Made by a program: the position numbers and the translations under genes
NCBI GenBank assembly: GCA_037349315.1
Contig: JBAIAC010000059.1
Location: 19,810,501 to 19,874,500, forward strand
DNA length: 64,000 nt
Reading direction: 5' to 3'
Origin: Chelydra serpentina
Taxonomy: Eukaryota > Chordata > Testudines > Chelydridae
The notes under the pieces: generated by a model
The model's database searches: none
Seen by the model: the letters and a program-made list of their open reading frames with translations, nothing else
Told to the model about the DNA's origin: nothing
Shown: positions 11,060 through 22,877 of the stretch, piece by piece
Position numbering within the stretch: the stretch's first letter is position 1
How the letters are laid out: each line of letters opens with the position of its first letter

Positions 11060-11735
11060 AAAATAATCTCATATTTCAGGGCATAAAGCCATTAATAACT
11101 GATGGGGATCAGGAAAAAATTCCCTATGGGAGGTTATGCCATAACTGCCTATTATGGTGTTTCTTTTATCGTCACCAAATGAAATTAATAGGCAGCAGGT
11201 TTAAAACAAACAAAAGGAAGTATTTTTTTTTCACACAGCGCACAGGCAACCTGTGGAACTCCTTGCCAGAGTACGTTGTGAAGGTCAAGACTACAACAGG
11301 GTTCAAAAAAGAACTAGATAAGTTCATGGAGGATAGGTCCATTCATCCATGGCTATTAGCCAGGATGGTGCACGGATGATTTAGTTGGGGTTGGTCCTGC
11401 TTTGAGCAGGGGATTGTACTAGATGACCTCCTGAGTTCTCTTCCAACCCTAATCTTCTATGATTCTATGGTGTCCCTAGCCTCTGTTTGCCAGAACCTGG
11501 GAATGGGTGACAGGGGATGCATCACTTGATGATTACTTGTTCTGTTCATTCCCTCTGGGGCACCTGGCATTGGCCACTGTCGGAAGACAGGATACTGGGT
11601 TAGATGGACCTTTGGTCTGACCCAGTATGGCTGTTCTTATGTTCCTCTGAAGCATTGGTATTGGCCACTATTATAGAGGACTAGATGGACCTCTGAACTG
11701 TTCTGGTCCGGTAATTCCTGTGTTCTTATGGCTTG
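11060..11735 (+). mobile_element. Nested CR1 LINE 3' fragments (three layers)
   Basis: Outer old CR1 tail at about 11060-11165 and 11646-11735. It is split by a younger CR1 3' fragment (about 11171-11645, starting caccaaatgaaattaat and ending agtatggctgttcttatg). That is itself split by a ~97-bp CR1 end (about 11374-11470) carrying the typical cttctatgattctatg terminus. Codons 11179-11379 read through the middle layer. Confidence 0.7.
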
Positions 11736-11739
11736 ATCT

Positions 11740-12430
11740 GGGGCTGTCAGGGTGCCTGCCATGGAGCCAGAAACTTGGTGTCAGGAGACCAGGTCAGAGG
11801 TGGTCTGGCCTAGTGGTCAGAGCAGAATTGAGGTCTAGTGATCAGAGCCAGATGTAAGAACTGGAGTCAGAGACTGTCAGAGCTTGTATGCCAGAGCCAA
11901 GGGTCAAGACAATCAGAACCAGGCTAAGTGTGAAAAATGTAGTCAGAGTCCAGATGCCAGAGCCAGGAATTGGAGGCAAGGGCCAGAACCAGAATCAGGA
12001 GCAGAGCTGGTTCAGAAGCAGGAGCAAGGCTGGGACAGGACAGGGTCTAGGCCGGAGCTAGTCTGGGTGAAGGTTGGGGTCTAGGTTGGAGCAGAGCTTG
12101 GAGTATGGCAAACACAGGGGAGCCGAGAGTCCATGGGTGTGCACATTGAGTAGTCAGCATGCTACTGCTGCTGTGGGGCTTAAAGAACCAGCCTGCTAGT
12201 TTCCTCAGCCAATCAGACAAAGGGGTGCATCAGGCAGCCTAGCTGACTCCTAAGGCTGTCAGCAGACTGAGGAGGCACAGCTGCAGGGCCTTACTTCTGA
12301 CACCTGACAGCCCTGGGTGACCTGTCTGAAGCTCTGGCTCGCAGAATTCCAGACTCTGCTCTGCGGCAGGAAATCTGGGAGCCCCAGATCCCAAGCTCTG
12401 AGGCTTCCAGCTTAGCCATGGCTCCTAGGC
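11740..12430. repeat. Purine-rich degenerate repeat, unidentified
   Basis: 11800-12080 is built of irregular copies of short agagccag / gtcagag motifs on the plus strand, followed by a moderately GC-rich tail. It looks like part of an interspersed repeat, but I cannot name it. Confidence 0.4.
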
Positions 12431-13149
12431 TCCTGACTCCTCACCACTCTGCATTTTATTAAGAACTGGAACTAATTTTTTCCATAGCTTCAGAATTTCC
12501 CAGGAATGGAAATTCCAGCTTTCAACCAGCTCTGGTTTCGACACACATCCAGTTAAAAGGTTCTGGGCTGAATGTCATTCACATCAGTGTAAATCAGGAG
12601 TAACTCTATGGAAGTCATTGTGGTGATGCTGGCGTGAGATCGGAATCAGGTGCAAGATTAGTTGTCATGCTAATTTACCTGCCTGAAGCATTTTGTGGGA
12701 ATCCACTGCTTCTCGTGTGTCTGAGTGTACATTTTATAATTGAGATGAGATTTCTGTGTAATTCTCAGATATCAAATGGGTCTTTGTTTATTGGCTTTTG
12801 TTTACCATTGCACTTATGTATATTTACTAAAGCAAGTAAAAAGGGGGAAATTAGGTTTTATTTTATACAAATGGCTATATCTGCACGAAAGAGAAGAGTA
12901 ATATGAAAGAAAATAAGTGAATACATTTGTAAATGTTATATTTGAATGATTTGGGTAATGGTTAATAATATAGGTAAACGTCTGCCCCCCGGTGGTTATA
13001 AATAAGCGCTACAGTCAAGAATTGGAATGAGGAGAGCGTGTGAAAGAGAGAGTAGGAAGCAGAGCAAAATAAAGCTATGTTTGGGTGCCAAAGATTTTTT
13101 CTAGTACAGAATTTCATGTTCAGTGACGTGCTAAGTATAAAAAAATAGT

Positions 13150-13256
13150 GCCAGATTCTGTTCGCAGTTACCCCTGTGTAAATCTGGATTAATTCAATTG
13201 CAATGGAGTTACTCTTGATACGTAATTGTGTTAATGAGTGCAGAATCTGGCCTGTA
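13150..13256. repeat. Palindromic MITE relic
   Basis: Ends gccagattctg (13150) and cagaatctggcc (about 13244-13255) are inverted repeats. The interior has ttacccctgtgtaaat and caatggagttactc, a motif set recurring near 12560-12650, 31955-32060 and 60060-60195. Confidence 0.5.
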
Positions 13257-13829
13257 GTATTCCAAACTCAGTTCTTATACCCGTGAATGTCTTTTCTTCG
13301 GAGTTCTTAAGAAGATAGAGCTGATGCTGTTCTTATTTACTTCCTGATCACTATACCTAATTTATTACAGAAGCCTCTCAGAATCTCTGCCCACCTGGCT
13401 TCTGCTCCAGAGCCCCGCTGACATATGATCACATCCTTACTATGGCTGGATTAAGCACTAGATTCAATAGGCCCTGAGTGTAAGGCCCCTGACTCTGGGA
13501 TTATGTGATATACAAGATGATGGCACAGTGTATTGATGCACAGTTGCTAACTCTCACACTACTGTCCAGAGTGTTGCAATTTTAGATTTTTTTTTTAAGC
13601 TGCTCATGGCGTCAGGAGAAAGCTAGATTTTGTGGTTTTGCCCTTGCTAAAAATGGACTCTGTCTTCAGTACAACTGAAGCCAGCAGCTGCCCTCAACTA
13701 AGATGATTTCCCTTTGCTTCCAGCATTGCAGCTGGAATTGCCCCTAGTAAAGATGGCCCCTGGCTCTTCTTATTCCAATTAGGACTGAAGCCAGGCAGCC
13801 CTCAACTAAGTAAGGAGCCACCTGAGACA

Positions 13830-14170
13830 GTGAGGAGACAAGGGAATGTGGAGAGAGGGTGTTTGTTTAGGGTATGTGTAGGTAGAGAAACTTTGGGGGT
13901 CAGGGAGGGAGAATGTGAGGGTGAGAAGAGAACTCAGAGGGAGCATTGGGGCTTTGGGAAGCAAGAACACTGGAGGTGCAGAGAAGGAGAATATGGGGGT
14001 AAAGAGAAATAGGGATTCTGTGGGAAAGGAGCAGGGTTGGGAGAAGGCAGTCAGAGCAGGATGGGGCAGGAGACTAAAATAGGGGATGGGGAAAAGAAGG
14101 GGAGATATGGGTAGGAAACTGTGAGAAGAGGAGCTGAGTGGAGAAGGGAGGGAAGGGGTATGGAGAATGA
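13830..14170. repeat. Purine-strand tract (~340 bp)
   Basis: The plus strand is mostly A and G (runs such as gagggagcattgggg and agaagaggagctgag) with only scattered pyrimidines. No tandem unit is evident. It forms long open frames on both strands by composition only. Confidence 0.6.
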
Positions 14171-16092
14171 TTGAATTAAATGTCCCCTCCCCTAGTGGGT
14201 AGAAGAGAGTAATTGGAGGACCTCTCTGAGCAACCCAGCAGGTGGGATAGGCCTGCATAATGTATCTGTGTGTGCATTTCAAGTTGAAATTTCAACCTCA
14301 AATAATTACACACAATTAGGGCTGAGCCTTTCCCCAAAAAACTAAAAAATGAGGTGACAGACAAAAAACAGCCACCCCCAAAATTCATTGATTATATTTA
14401 AAAATCTCATGGTTTTTAAATTCATCTCATGGTTTCTTGGCGGGGTCTAACACATGGTTTTTGAACTCCTAGGATTGGCAGTACAGGCAATAGTATCGTG
14501 AACATCCTGGAGAGCGCTACAGTAGAAGCGGGCTGCTGGCTGCAGGAGAGGCTGCCAGCCAGGCCCTCCTCTCCATTGTAGAGATGGCTCATCTAGCCCT
14601 GTCCTGGTAAGTATCGATGGGTGCCCACTGCTGTAGGTCTCAGTGTTCGGCCAGGCCAAGGCTTGCTACCTCCCTCACCGGCCACAAGTCTCAGGGGTTG
14701 GGCAGGCCTCAGACCAAGGAGAAGAGGGATCCTACACCACTGCTGCCTTTGCTACCCCTCTTTGTGTGGTCGGGTGGGGATCCTCCTTCTCCCCAGCTCA
14801 CTGCTGCGATTCCCACCCCTACTGCCCTCCTCAGTAACCATTATTCCAAGTAGAGGGTTCTTTGTGAATAACCTCTGTCTATTACCCTTAAGTAGGGGGT
14901 AAAGGTACTTGATATTTTACTGTTTCTAGGCCAGGATTGCCTTAATTCAGGCCAGGAATACCTGATATGTTCTACGATGGTGCCTGAGGCTCCTGGCAAA
15001 AACAGCTACTGGGGTCCTCTGCCCACTCCTTATAGCGGAGGAGACACCAGTAGTGTCTCCTGTGCACCCCTTGTGGGAGAAGCATTGACCACAAGGGGTG
15101 ACCTGCCTCATAACTTCACACCAGCTCCTCTGTTATCACCTTCAGAAATTGATTGACTCAAGTGGACACTGAGGTCAGAGGAGCTTAGGCCTGTTCTGTT
15201 GCCATTCTGCAGTACATGGTGAGAGAAATCTGGGACCAGGATATAAACCTGACCTCATCCAAATCCCTGAGCAATCCTGCCCTGGGTCTCTTAAGGAGAA
15301 GGATTCTGCAGAAGGATTGAGCCTTTGGCCATCTTTCCCCCTCCATCATTCTGTCTCTAAAATAGGGAAGTGGACTTTGCCCTGAGTCCAGAGTATTGCA
15401 CATCCAAGCGTTAAATAATTAGCCAGGCACCCCAAAATAATGAGATTGGCTTAGAAATCATGAGATTAAAAAAATTCTGCATGTTGGGTTCTTTTTATTT
15501 TTTCCTCAGGTACTGAGCCTTTAGGGGACACCCGCTTCATATTTTCAAGGTTTTTCTCTCTAACCATGAGGGCTGGAAATTTTCTTTATTTTTTAGTGAA
15601 AGCTAAGATTCTCAAGTAACCACTTGACTCCATTGGGTAGGATGTTAAAAAAACCCACCACACTTAAAACTGTCGTGCATTAAAAAATAAAAGTCCTGAG
15701 AGGTGGCAAAACTACCACAAAATACGTAATAGGTCGTCCGATGCCAGTTCTTTGAAAGAGAGGACCAGTCTGTTGTTGTGGTATTTAATGACTTACTCTA
15801 GTGCCATCTTGTGGTGCTTTAAGATGCAATAAATTAATGCAAAGGTTAACGTGTTCATGCTTCTTTGGTGTGTGTACAGTAGTGAGTTATCCAGAAGTTG
15901 TTGTTGGTTAGTAAACTCTTAATAGACTAATGAAATTTTAGCTGACACAGGGCTGCTGGGCCTTACATTTTACATACTGCACGTGGTTCTAAAGAAGAAA
16001 TAATGATTATCAAACATTTCATTATGTCTTAGATTTCTGGGTGAAAACTACAAAAAATTTGTCAGTCCCTCTAACTGTAATCAAACAGTATG
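14171..16092. other. Intergenic, no supported gene
   Basis: Contains 'aaatcatgagatt'-type interspersed motifs (14390-14450, 15430-15480) and moderately GC-rich patches (14500-14850), but no exon or RNA gene I can support. Confidence 0.45.
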
Positions 16093-16100
16093 ATTTAGAG

Positions 16101-16304
16101 CAGGGATTCTCAAACTCAGAGGTATTGCGACGTTATTACATGGGGAGTCATGAGCTGTCAGCTTCCACCCCCAAACTCCACTTCTCTTCCAGCACTTATA
16201 CTAGTGCTAAATATTAAAAAGTGTTTTTAATATATAAGGGGGAGTCACGCTCATAAGCTTGCTGTGTGAGAGGGGTCACCAATACAAAAGTCTGAGAACC
16301 ACTG
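16101..16304. mobile_element. hAT-Charlie-like MITE (204 bp)
   Basis: Ends cagggattctcaaac / gtctgagaaccactg (inverted repeats of the Charlie-type CAGNGNTTCTCAAAC form). 8-bp flanks atttagag (16093-16100) and ctttagag (16305-16312), 7 of 8. Confidence 0.75.
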
Positions 16305-16636
16305 CTTTAGAGGAGTCTTAGCTACAAAAGTTCAGGAGGGAGGCAGGGACGGTTCTGTGTCCAGGGAGATTTCTTTAAACTAGGCTGAAATTAAAGACTC
16401 CTCTACAGCTGGAATAATTTCTTTCTTCAGTGAGCAGTTTTCAGACCTGGTTTCTTCATATTCCCAGGATCATTTTATGTGACACAAGTTGTGCCAAATT
16501 CTGCCCTTTTCCTCAGTGTTACTTGTGCCGGGCATAGTCAGAATCAAGGGTTAACCAAGCGCACAATTTGGCCTACTAACTTTAAACTATAACAACAATA
16601 TAACACTCTTGAGTAATTCTTTTCTTTTTCTAAATA

Positions 16637-17060
16637 CGGTAACTCCTCGCTTAACGTTGTAGTTATGTTCCTGAAAAATGCGACTTCAAGCGAAACAGTG
16701 TTAAGAGAATCCAATTTCCCCATTAGAATTAATGTAAATGGGGAGGTTAGGTTCCAGGGATTTTTTTTTTCTCCAGACAAAAGACATTATATACATATAC
16801 AGTATAAGTGTTAAACAGTTTAAAACAAACCATTTAATACTGTCCTCAGCCATGATGATTGTGAAGCTTGGTTGAGGTGGTGGAGTCAGAGGGTGGATTG
16901 TCCGGCTGCTCCTCTTGCTGTTCTTGCTGAACTTTCCCAACTTGAAAAAACACATCTAGAGATTGTTGTTTTGCTTTCCCCTTTTTTTTTCTTGGTGAAT
17001 TTCTTTATGCCAGTTTGATGCAGCTTGACTCACAGCTGTGACTAGGTAAGTGAATATCCT
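16637..17060. mobile_element. Tigger/mariner-like element end
   Basis: Starts cggtaactcctcgcttaacg and carries gcgacttcaagcgaaac and ttccccattagaat, typical of TcMar-Tigger termini. An A/T-rich and then ggttgaggtggtggagtc segment follows. No intact transposase frame or second end seen. Confidence 0.5.
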
Positions 17061-17068
17061 CTGGCCCT

Positions 17069-17185
17069 TGGGTGACCAGATGTCCCGATTTTATAGGGAC
17101 AGTCCCGATTTTTGAGTCTTTTTCTTATATAGGCTCCTATTACCTCCCCCCTCCCGATTTTTCACATTTGCTGTCTGATCACCCT
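17069..17185 (+). mobile_element. AGGGTGACCAG MITE, copy 2 (117 bp)
   Basis: Diverged first base (tgggtgaccagatgtcccg). Ends tgatcaccct. Flanks ctctggccct (17059-17068) and gtctggcccc (17186-17195), 8 of 10. Confidence 0.8.
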
Positions 17186-17396
17186 GTCTGGCCCCAGAGC
17201 TCTGGTGAGGGTGTGGACCAACAACACCCCCATTCCTAGGCCTGCAGTGTCCTCCCCATGCAAACTCTGTGGGTTTGGGCTTGACACGGGAGCCAGGCAG
17301 AGCAGGCAAGCGGCAGCACATAGGAAGGGACACGGTGCTGCATCCTTCCCCAGCGCCTGATGAGGATGCCTCTGCTGGCCTCTGAGCAGCAGATTT

Positions 17397-17517
17397 AGGG
17401 TGACCAGATGTCCTGATTTTATAGGGACAGTCCTGATATTTGGGGCTTTTTTTTATATGGCTCCTATTACCCCCCACCTCCTGTCCCGATTTTTCACACT
17501 TGCTGTCAGGTCACCCT
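17397..17517 (+). mobile_element. AGGGTGACCAG MITE, copy 3 (121 bp)
   Basis: Starts agggtgaccagatgtcctg, ends caggtcaccct. Flanks cagcagattt (17387-17396) and aagcagatca (17518-17527), 7 of 10. The oldest-looking copy. Confidence 0.78.
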
Positions 17518-17699
17518 AAGCAGATCACACAAATCTCTGCTCCAGTTAGTCACTGAACTCCCCGCGCCCCCATCCCCCATGGTGCTGGGAAGACCAGTCG
17601 TCTCCTAAGGGCACCAATCTGCCAGGTTGCATGGTACGCTCGGGACACACAATGCAGAGGCACTGGACCTCTAGATCCCTGCAGAGCTCGAGACCGTCA

Positions 17700-17965
17700 C
17701 AGGTGCCGACTTTTCAAACTGCCGGGAGGTGCTCAACCCCCGGCTCTAGCCAAGGCCCCGCCTGCATTCCGCCCCTTTGCCCAAGGCCCCACCCCCGCCC
17801 TGCCTCTTCCCGCCCCCCGCTTTCCCTCTTCCCACCCAGTTCCGCCCCTCCCCGTGTCCTCGCTCCTCCCTCCTTGCTCCCAGCCTCCCTGCAAGCCACG
17901 AAACAACTGATTGCAGCGGGCAGGAGGCACGGAGAGGGAGGGGGAGGCACTGGAGGGTGGAGTGG
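17700..17965. mobile_element. Truncated relative of the 7.66-kb hAT-like MITE
   Basis: Begins caggtgccgactttt, close to the cataggcgccgactt terminus at 7656. A C-rich body follows, but no matching right terminus. Probably a decayed or truncated copy. Confidence 0.45.
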
Positions 17966-18210
17966 AGGGCGTTCTATGGAACATTGCGCAACTTTAAACG
18001 AGCATGGTCTCTAATAGAACAGCGACGTAACAATGTTAACTGGGATGACTTTAAGTGAGGGAATTACTGTAAAACAGAATTCAGGTGCATAAACTGTAAG
18101 CCTGGTGCCCTCTAGTGTCAAGTCAGGAGTATTCATTCTCTGTACAAGAGAGTTGCTGTGACCTGCACAATGTGCTGGGATGCATCAAAAGATCATTTGC
18201 AAGTTCACTT

Positions 18211-18333
18211 AGGGTGACCAGATGTCCCGATTTTATAGGGACAGTCCCGTTATTTGGGACTTTTTCTTACATAGGTGCCTATTACCCCCCCACCTCCTGT
18301 CCCAATTTTTCACACTTGCTTTCGGGTCACCCT
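18211..18333 (+). mobile_element. AGGGTGACCAG MITE, copy 4 (123 bp)
   Basis: Starts agggtgaccagatgtcccg, ends cgggtcaccct. Flanks aagttcactt (18201-18210) and aagttcactc (18334-18343), 9 of 10. Confidence 0.85.
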
Positions 18334-18343
18334 AAGTTCACTC

Positions 18344-19258
18344 ATGTTTCCACTTTATTTTTGGTTGAATTTTGCATTTAATAACTGTCTATTTGTCAAT
18401 GTCTATAAGTTGTGAGAGCCTCAGAACAGGGATCACCCCTCCTTGAATGTGAGGGAAGCACCTAATACATGGTGGGGTTAGCAAGAGTGTAGAATTTGGT
18501 GTAATTGAAGGCGAGTAGGCTCCAGTAGCTGTCAATGTCACAGCTACACGAGGGATAATGGTGCAAGGTAGTGCATCTGTGGCAAGCCTTGACCATTATG
18601 GACGCAATCCATATCAGTGCATTACCCACAGAATGATTGATTGAAAGAGCTACCAGCATGACAAGGAGAGGAATAAAGGATGAGAGAGTTCATAGGCGGG
18701 AGCCATTCCAGAGACTGGAGCAGCGGTGATCCTGAAGTGTGAGGATCTCAGTAATGGGGAAGATGTCCAGCAAGGCATTGGAAAATGGGAATCACAATAA
18801 AGTCTGAGACAATGGATCCGGTAGCCTCACAGCTGAGACAATGTAATAAGGATGGATGAATGAACTTCCCTGCACAAGCCAAAGGAGACCCCAGTGTCTG
18901 CCCTTAGCTACTCTTGCCAAAGGACTTTTGGTTGAGAGGCTAAGGACAAAGGAAGCAAGCATGGTCCATCACACTCAGTCAATAGTCACAGTAAGGGGTG
19001 TACCTGAAAATTTAGAGTCGAGGTGTGGTACAGAATAAGTAGAAAAGGGGGAATTTGCTAAGACAGTTGGGAGTCTCTATTAATGGCCTAATTGGCACAA
19101 AATCTCTCAAGGACTGGAGCAAGTCCTGCTCTGCCAGTGAGCCATGTGAAGTTGCTGGTGGCATACTCTGAATACCCACTGTTTTCAAGTAATGAGAGAA
19201 GTTTGGTTGCTGAAATTCAGGCTTTGAATGGAGAAAGGATTGAGGGTCAGATGGCAGC
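18344..19258. other. Intergenic, nothing recognised
   Basis: Ordinary-looking single-copy DNA between two DNA transposons. Only short frames are open on either strand, and none resembles a known protein. Confidence 0.5.
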
Positions 19259-19266
19259 CCTGTGGC

Positions 19267-19444
19267 CAATGTTCCCTCTAATTGTTGACAGGCCATGTGC
19301 GCCAAAACATTTCTTCTGTGCAAATTTCTGACAGGCTGTATGCGCAAAACATTTCTTCTGTGCAAATTGTTGTGCGCACAGTGTTTCGCTGTGTACACGG
19401 AGTTTAGGATCTGTGTGCGTGCGCACAGCTTAGAGGGAACAGTG
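19267..19444. mobile_element. hAT-like MITE with internal duplication (178 bp)
   Basis: Ends caatgttccctctaa / ttagagggaacagtg. Perfect 8-bp flanks cctgtggc (19259-19266, 19445-19452). Inside, a ~46-bp segment (gacaggc..., aaaacatttcttctgtgc) occurs twice in tandem. Confidence 0.82.
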
Positions 19445-19670
19445 CCTGTGGCACAAAGTTGGGCTGGTGGATTGAGTTGGATATGGGGTAGCTTCCTCTC
19501 CTGAGGAGGGTTAGTGGAATTAACCTACTTGTCCATTACTAGGTATACTCCCTCCCCTCCCCCAGAATGAGCTGAAGGAGAAGCATCACAGGTTATTCTT
19601 GGAGGAACAGAGACCCAGCATCTAGCCCGTAGATAACTCTGTGTTACCCAGAGCAAGCAGGAAAAAGGAG

Positions 19671-20535
19671 TGTCACAGCTCAGAGCAACAGCACCTGTAT
19701 TTCCCTTTCATGGTCCACTAAGGGCACCCCTATTCCCAGCCATCACCTCTCTTGGGCGGAGACCTGTGTCTTTCTCCCCCCTGGCTAGAGTTTTTCCAGG
19801 TTGCACAGTTTCCTGCCCACACTGTGAATTTCCCAGAAAGACAGACTGCATAAGCAGGCCTGCTTTGCCTTGTGTTCAGAGGCGATATACATGTAATTAC
19901 CCACAGTTAAGTTACCACACTGCTCTTTCTAAGTAACCAACTGTATTTCTAAGGTAAAAACATTAAAGAGAAAACATATTAAAAACCCATAACAGAATGT
20001 ACATACATACTAATACGCTAGAGATCACCCCCTGATTCTAACAAGGGTTTGGGCCAGTGATCTGACCTTCAAACTCCAGAGGGGGTTTTCCAGTGGTCAC
20101 AAGTTCATAACGGCTGTTAGTTCAAAACAAGCACATCCATGAATCTGTGAGTCACTCCTTTATCCAGATCATGTCTTTGATCTGAAAAGACTATGAATAG
20201 GTAATCAGACAGATAATGGGTTTCTCTTTAAGGCACAGATTCAAAAGGATGGGTCAGGAGGTGGGTAATTTGCATCTCCCTCTTCCCAAGTATTTTATAG
20301 GGGGAAAAAAATTCAATCTTCTCTGGCCCATAGTTGTCAAAAGGTCCTTTGAAACTCATAACACTCCTGAGGTTTTCCTTGACCCTGTCTCCCTATATAA
20401 TCCCACAATAAATCATAAACATTTGCATTTTTTACATTGTGAACTCCTAAAATACTTAAACTTAATTCAGAAAGGTTTGACGTAATGCAATAAGATTTGT
20501 CCAGGATATTGCAGGAAATTGCCATATGTGTCACA
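19671..20535 (-). mobile_element. Solo LTR, minus orientation (865 bp)
   Basis: Plus strand begins tgtcacagctcagagc and ends ccatatgtgtcaca, so the minus strand reads TGTGACAC...GTGACA. Flanks aggag (19666-19670) and gggag (20536-20540) match 4 of 5. On the minus strand there are TATA-like ctataaaatac (near 20289-20299) and tatatagg (near 20392-20399) motifs. No internal region seen. Likely left by LTR-LTR recombination of a retroelement. Confidence 0.65.
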
Positions 20536-20940
20536 GGGAGTAACATCCAGAGGACACTTGGATTAGGCCCAGGGAAAAAGACAGTGTGCTACTTGTGAAG
20601 GTGACTAGAATGTTGCAGACAATAGCCTGAGAGCTGATCATGAAAGGAAGGCAACCTGCACATTGAGACAAAGAGGCTGGGTAAAAATAAAATGACCCAA
20701 ACAAGGATGCAGACCGGTGGCTGGCAGGGAGCTGGGAGCAGCAGGAGATGCAACAGGAACAGTTTGAAAGCAAGAGGGGTGAGTCTGCCACACATCTGGA
20801 CAACAGCAGGAGAGAATGCTGGGGGCTCCCTAAGAATAACACAGGACTAAGCTCTGACTGGTGGGATCTACAGCCCAATATTTATTGTCCTGTAAAAGAG
20901 AGATGGACTAGAAGAGCAGCCCAGGTGCTAACCCTGAGAA

Positions 20941-21135
20941 AATTCATAGAATCATAGAAATGCAGGGCTGGAAGGGCCTTCAAGAGGTCATCTAGTGCAG
21001 TCTCCTGCACTGAGGCAGGATCAAGTGTACCTAGACCATCCCTGACCAGTGTTTGTCTGACCTGTTCTTATAAACTTCCAGTGACGGAATTCCACAGCTT
21101 CCGTTGGTAACCCGTTCCAGGACTTAACTATCCTA
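20941..21135 (-). mobile_element. CR1 LINE 3' end
   Basis: Plus strand starts attcatagaatcatag and continues ggaagggccttcaagagg and tcatctagtgcag, the reverse complement of the classic CR1 terminus. Confidence 0.75.
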
Positions 21136-21700
21136 TCATGAGGCACAGTTACTGGGCGCTCCTACTGTTGGACTGCCCAGGGGACTAACTTAGAGACTGT
21201 TCATGATCTTTTATTGTGACTGTTGAAAGCATTGATCCTAGTGCAACAATTCTCGAATTGTGGTACATGAAATACTGGTGTTGCACAGGCTGCTATCAGG
21301 TAATATGCAGGTTGGTTTCAAGTGTAGTATCAGAATAAGATCCATTAACATTACAAAGGTGGTAAGGTCAGTTTGTTGGAGTTTTAGATATGGTACATTA
21401 GGCCTTAAAGTCTGAGAACAGGTGGCATTTGCACAATTTCCATTCTGCCAGTCCTAGTAAAGAATCTTCTGTTACTTACAAAAAGTGTGTGTGTTTATTG
21501 CACCGAGAGCTAGAGTCTCTCCACAAAGCACACTTCTAAATCTCTAGTAAGGACTGGGGTGCCACTACACACAGTGACATCCTGAACTGGGACTGATTAG
21601 AAAACGCTACGGTAGAGGGGGAAGCAAATATTATGTTGGGCAAACAAACTGCTTGTGAAAGATTCAGCAACATGAAAAAAAGCAAAGGACACAAAAGTTG
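21136..21700. other. Downstream flank of the mucin gene
   Basis: No exon seen. A weak hAT-like pair (gtgcaacaattctcgaatt near 21241; gtctgagaacaggtggc near 21410) may be a decayed element. A short (gt)n run lies near 21487. Confidence 0.4.
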
Positions 21701-21714
21701 CAAAATGCTAAAAG

Positions 21715-21720
21715 TTTATT
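21715..21720 (-). terminator. Candidate poly(A) signal, distal
   Basis: AATAAA on the minus strand about 1.16 kb after the stop. The stretch between is A/T-rich, repeat-poor and could be 3' UTR. It competes with the proximal signal, and only transcript data would decide. Confidence 0.35.
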
Positions 21721-22811
21721 AATCATCATAACTTTTCTTCTTAAGAAACAAACAAAACCCAAAACAAAATAGAAAAAGAAAACATCCCACAACCAGATAC
21801 CCACTGACGCTAGAAAACGGGGGGCAACATTAATTGTGGAGGAAATGGTCCAGTACACTTATTTTCCCAGAAATAAAATAAATAGCAATGGTACAACATT
21901 TTTAAAAAATCTCAGCTTCCTAGGAAAGAATTTATATTACTATTATTATTACTTTTGTTTACAAAAATCCTTCATATACCCCTTTTGGAAAAAAATATAT
22001 TTCTTCTGTAAACAGTTAACCAAAAAAATAATAATACAAAAATCCAAATTTTCATACATTTACTATGCTGATAATCTCATGTAAACATACGATATTCTGC
22101 AGCAGCCTTGTATGATAGGGTTTCATTCTTCCTTCCTTTCTTTCCTACAACACCACAACCCCCCCCCCCCAGTATCTTTAAAGTTTGAAGTTTGAGAAGA
22201 TGCAGTTTCTACAACCTAAACTCCCTTTAATGCTAAAACAACAAACAAGCAAACAAACAAAAGGGTAGGGAGGTGAGAGCGATAGTCTGTGTTTTTCCTG
22301 GACTTGAATTGTTGACACTGCCTAACTGAACTGGAATCAAAGCAGATTTTAAAAGTTGTCTAATTCAATGCAATGATTAGTCAGTGTCAGGTGGGTGTGG
22401 GACACACTGTAATGACTGTGGCTAGTGGAAAATTATTAAAGACACAGTGATGTTTGTTCCATGCTTGGCCTTGGGCAGTCAGTATCACAATCACCACAGG
22501 GAAAATTTCAAGCCAATAAGAGACTATAGTTTACATCAAGGACTTTCTAAAAGTGTCGGGGAAATAGTTAGAGTATAGTTCCACTCACTCCACCCTATTG
22601 AAAGAAATGCTGTCAGTCATATAGTACAGCATCGCCAAGAAAAAACAAACCTCAAGATTCCTAATCCTGCACCTCTCAAGTTAAAAGAAGACACTCAAAG
22701 CAATGAGACCCACTGATAATGGAAGCTGAAATTATTAGGAAACAGAAATTTCTAGCACGTATACAAGAATTTCATCCATATGTCCAAGATTCTAGCTGCT
22801 TTGGATACTTG

Positions 22812-22817
22812 TTTATT
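22812..22817 (-). terminator. Candidate poly(A) signal, proximal
   Basis: AATAAA on the minus strand (plus TTTATT), about 60 nt after the stop codon. Correct hexamer and strand, but no downstream GU-rich element was verified and the implied 3' UTR would be very short. Confidence 0.35.
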
Positions 22818-22877
22818 ATTAGGAAAAAAAAGTGAAAAGATTTATCTCAGTCTATATTCTACTCTTCCTGGTTTTGG

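Noticed and set aside
13806..14282. 158-codon minus-strand Ser/Pro/Leu/Phe-rich frame
   Set aside because: Antisense of a purine-rich tract, which removes stop codons by composition. No domain, start context or homology.
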